Shown in pieces: positions 63,526 through 64,000 of a stretch of 64,000 nt of DNA (position 1 is the first letter of the stretch; each line of letters begins with the position of its first letter). Both the position numbers and the translations under genes were made by a program. A model generated the notes under the pieces. It saw only the letters and a list, made by a program, of their open reading frames with translations. It made no database searches and had not been told where the DNA came from. The stretch is taken from the NCBI GenBank assembly GCA_947387575.1, contig CANDOC010000001.1, positions 868,001 to 932,000 on the forward strand, in the 5' to 3' direction. Source of the stretch: Spongorhabdus nitratireducens (GTDB taxonomy: Bacteria; Pseudomonadota; Gammaproteobacteria; Pseudomonadales; Endozoicomonadaceae).

Positions 63526-63928
63526 ATGGAAATCATCCCGGTAGTCAAAGAAGACTTAAATGATGTAGTGCAATTAATCACAGAAGCTGCAGAGCAGGCA
63601 GTCCTGCCATTATTCTCGGAGGAGGGGCAAAACAATTTTTCAGCGGCTATTCCTGAGGATACTCGTACGGCATTTTTCAATCCGCGTTTTTATGCCGTAA
63701 AGGCGGTCATCAAAGGGGAAGTTTCAGGCTTTGCGGCACTGCGCGACAACTACTATTTAACTCATCTATTTGTACGGCATGAACTGCAAGGTCAGGGCAT
63801 CTGTCAATGCAGCCGGCTTCTATCGTCGACTTGGGTTTGAGGAGACCGGGCCAGAAGCTACAGTCGAGGGCATACGATATATTCCCATGACCTTGCAGCT
63901 GTCACATCTGAGGGATCATCATGCCTGA
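63526..63928 (+). pseudogene. GNAT acetyltransferase with internal deletion and frameshift
   Basis: Residues 1-91 are a normal GNAT N-terminus up to VRHELQGQGI (motif A start). The frame then reads nonsense and stops at 63840. From about 63809 another frame encodes the missing end: VNAAGFYRRLGFEETGPEAT then VEGIRYIPMTLQLSHL, stop at 63926-63928. Roughly 30 codons between the motifs are lost and the frame is shifted. No complete acetyltransferase can be made. Confidence 0.85.
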
Positions 63929-64000
63929 TCAGGCCGACTGCGCAATTGCGTTACAGGATTAATACGGTTTGACATTCAGTCATAATTTCCTGAAAATCAA

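Noticed and set aside
316-63928. Integron-type cassette array suggested by many small genes
   Set aside because: Genes lie on both strands, no attC-like imperfect palindromes at regular gene ends and no integrase were seen.

Overview
The window looks like a chromosomal stretch of a marine or animal-associated gammaproteobacterium. Moderate GC, aerobactin genes ordered iucABCD, an E. coli-like D-serine dehydratase, a delta-class carbonic anhydrase and many exported proteins of unknown family point to the Oceanospirillales/Endozoicomonadaceae neighbourhood; that placement is inference, because no rRNA, tRNA or marker gene is present.

Layout. 0.3-14.8 kb: small single-gene units with household or detoxification roles (GNAT acetyltransferases, SDR oxidoreductase, delta carbonic anhydrase, SUKH protein, PPOX flavoprotein, AhpD-like protein with a divergent LysR regulator, LysE exporter, methyltransferase, DUF523, CbrC-like), with Nudix debris and a MITE-like hairpin element near 8-9 kb. 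14.9-27.1 kb: a run of large exported proteins without recognised families, including a eukaryotic-type Ser/Thr protein kinase that carries a signal peptide; a second, larger hairpin MITE (19.07-19.33 kb) sits inside this run. 27.4-34.9 kb: small lipoproteins and secreted proteins (DUF1444, Asp-box propeller, Sel1 repeats, TonB-C-like), partly in an AT-rich island at about 29.8-34.3 kb. 35-47.8 kb: many short genes (TPR membrane protein and its deleted copy, methyltransferase, GFA, MazG-like, Nudix, MerR with a SoxR-box-like promoter, GAF, GNATs) plus one large exported protein. 47.9-55.2 kb: aerobactin operon iucABCD with a divergent MFS exporter sharing a Fur-box-like site. 55.3-64 kb: GNATs, dsdA, a P-loop kinase, a beta/gamma-crystallin-type secreted protein and a Cys-cluster secreted protein.

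Three themes stand out. First, 12 GNAT-type N-acetyltransferase loci besides iucB lie in 64 kb, two of them broken. Second, gene decay is frequent: truncated Nudix, AAA, TonB-like and TPR copies and two GNAT pseudogenes. Third, about ten proteins carry export signals and have no recognised family; together with the secreted kinase they form the best candidate for an undescribed host-interaction or envelope system. The siderophore genes form one coherent pathway: IucD hydroxylates lysine, IucB acetylates it, IucA and IucC condense two such arms with citrate, and the MFS protein probably exports the product. No iutA-type receptor is in the window.
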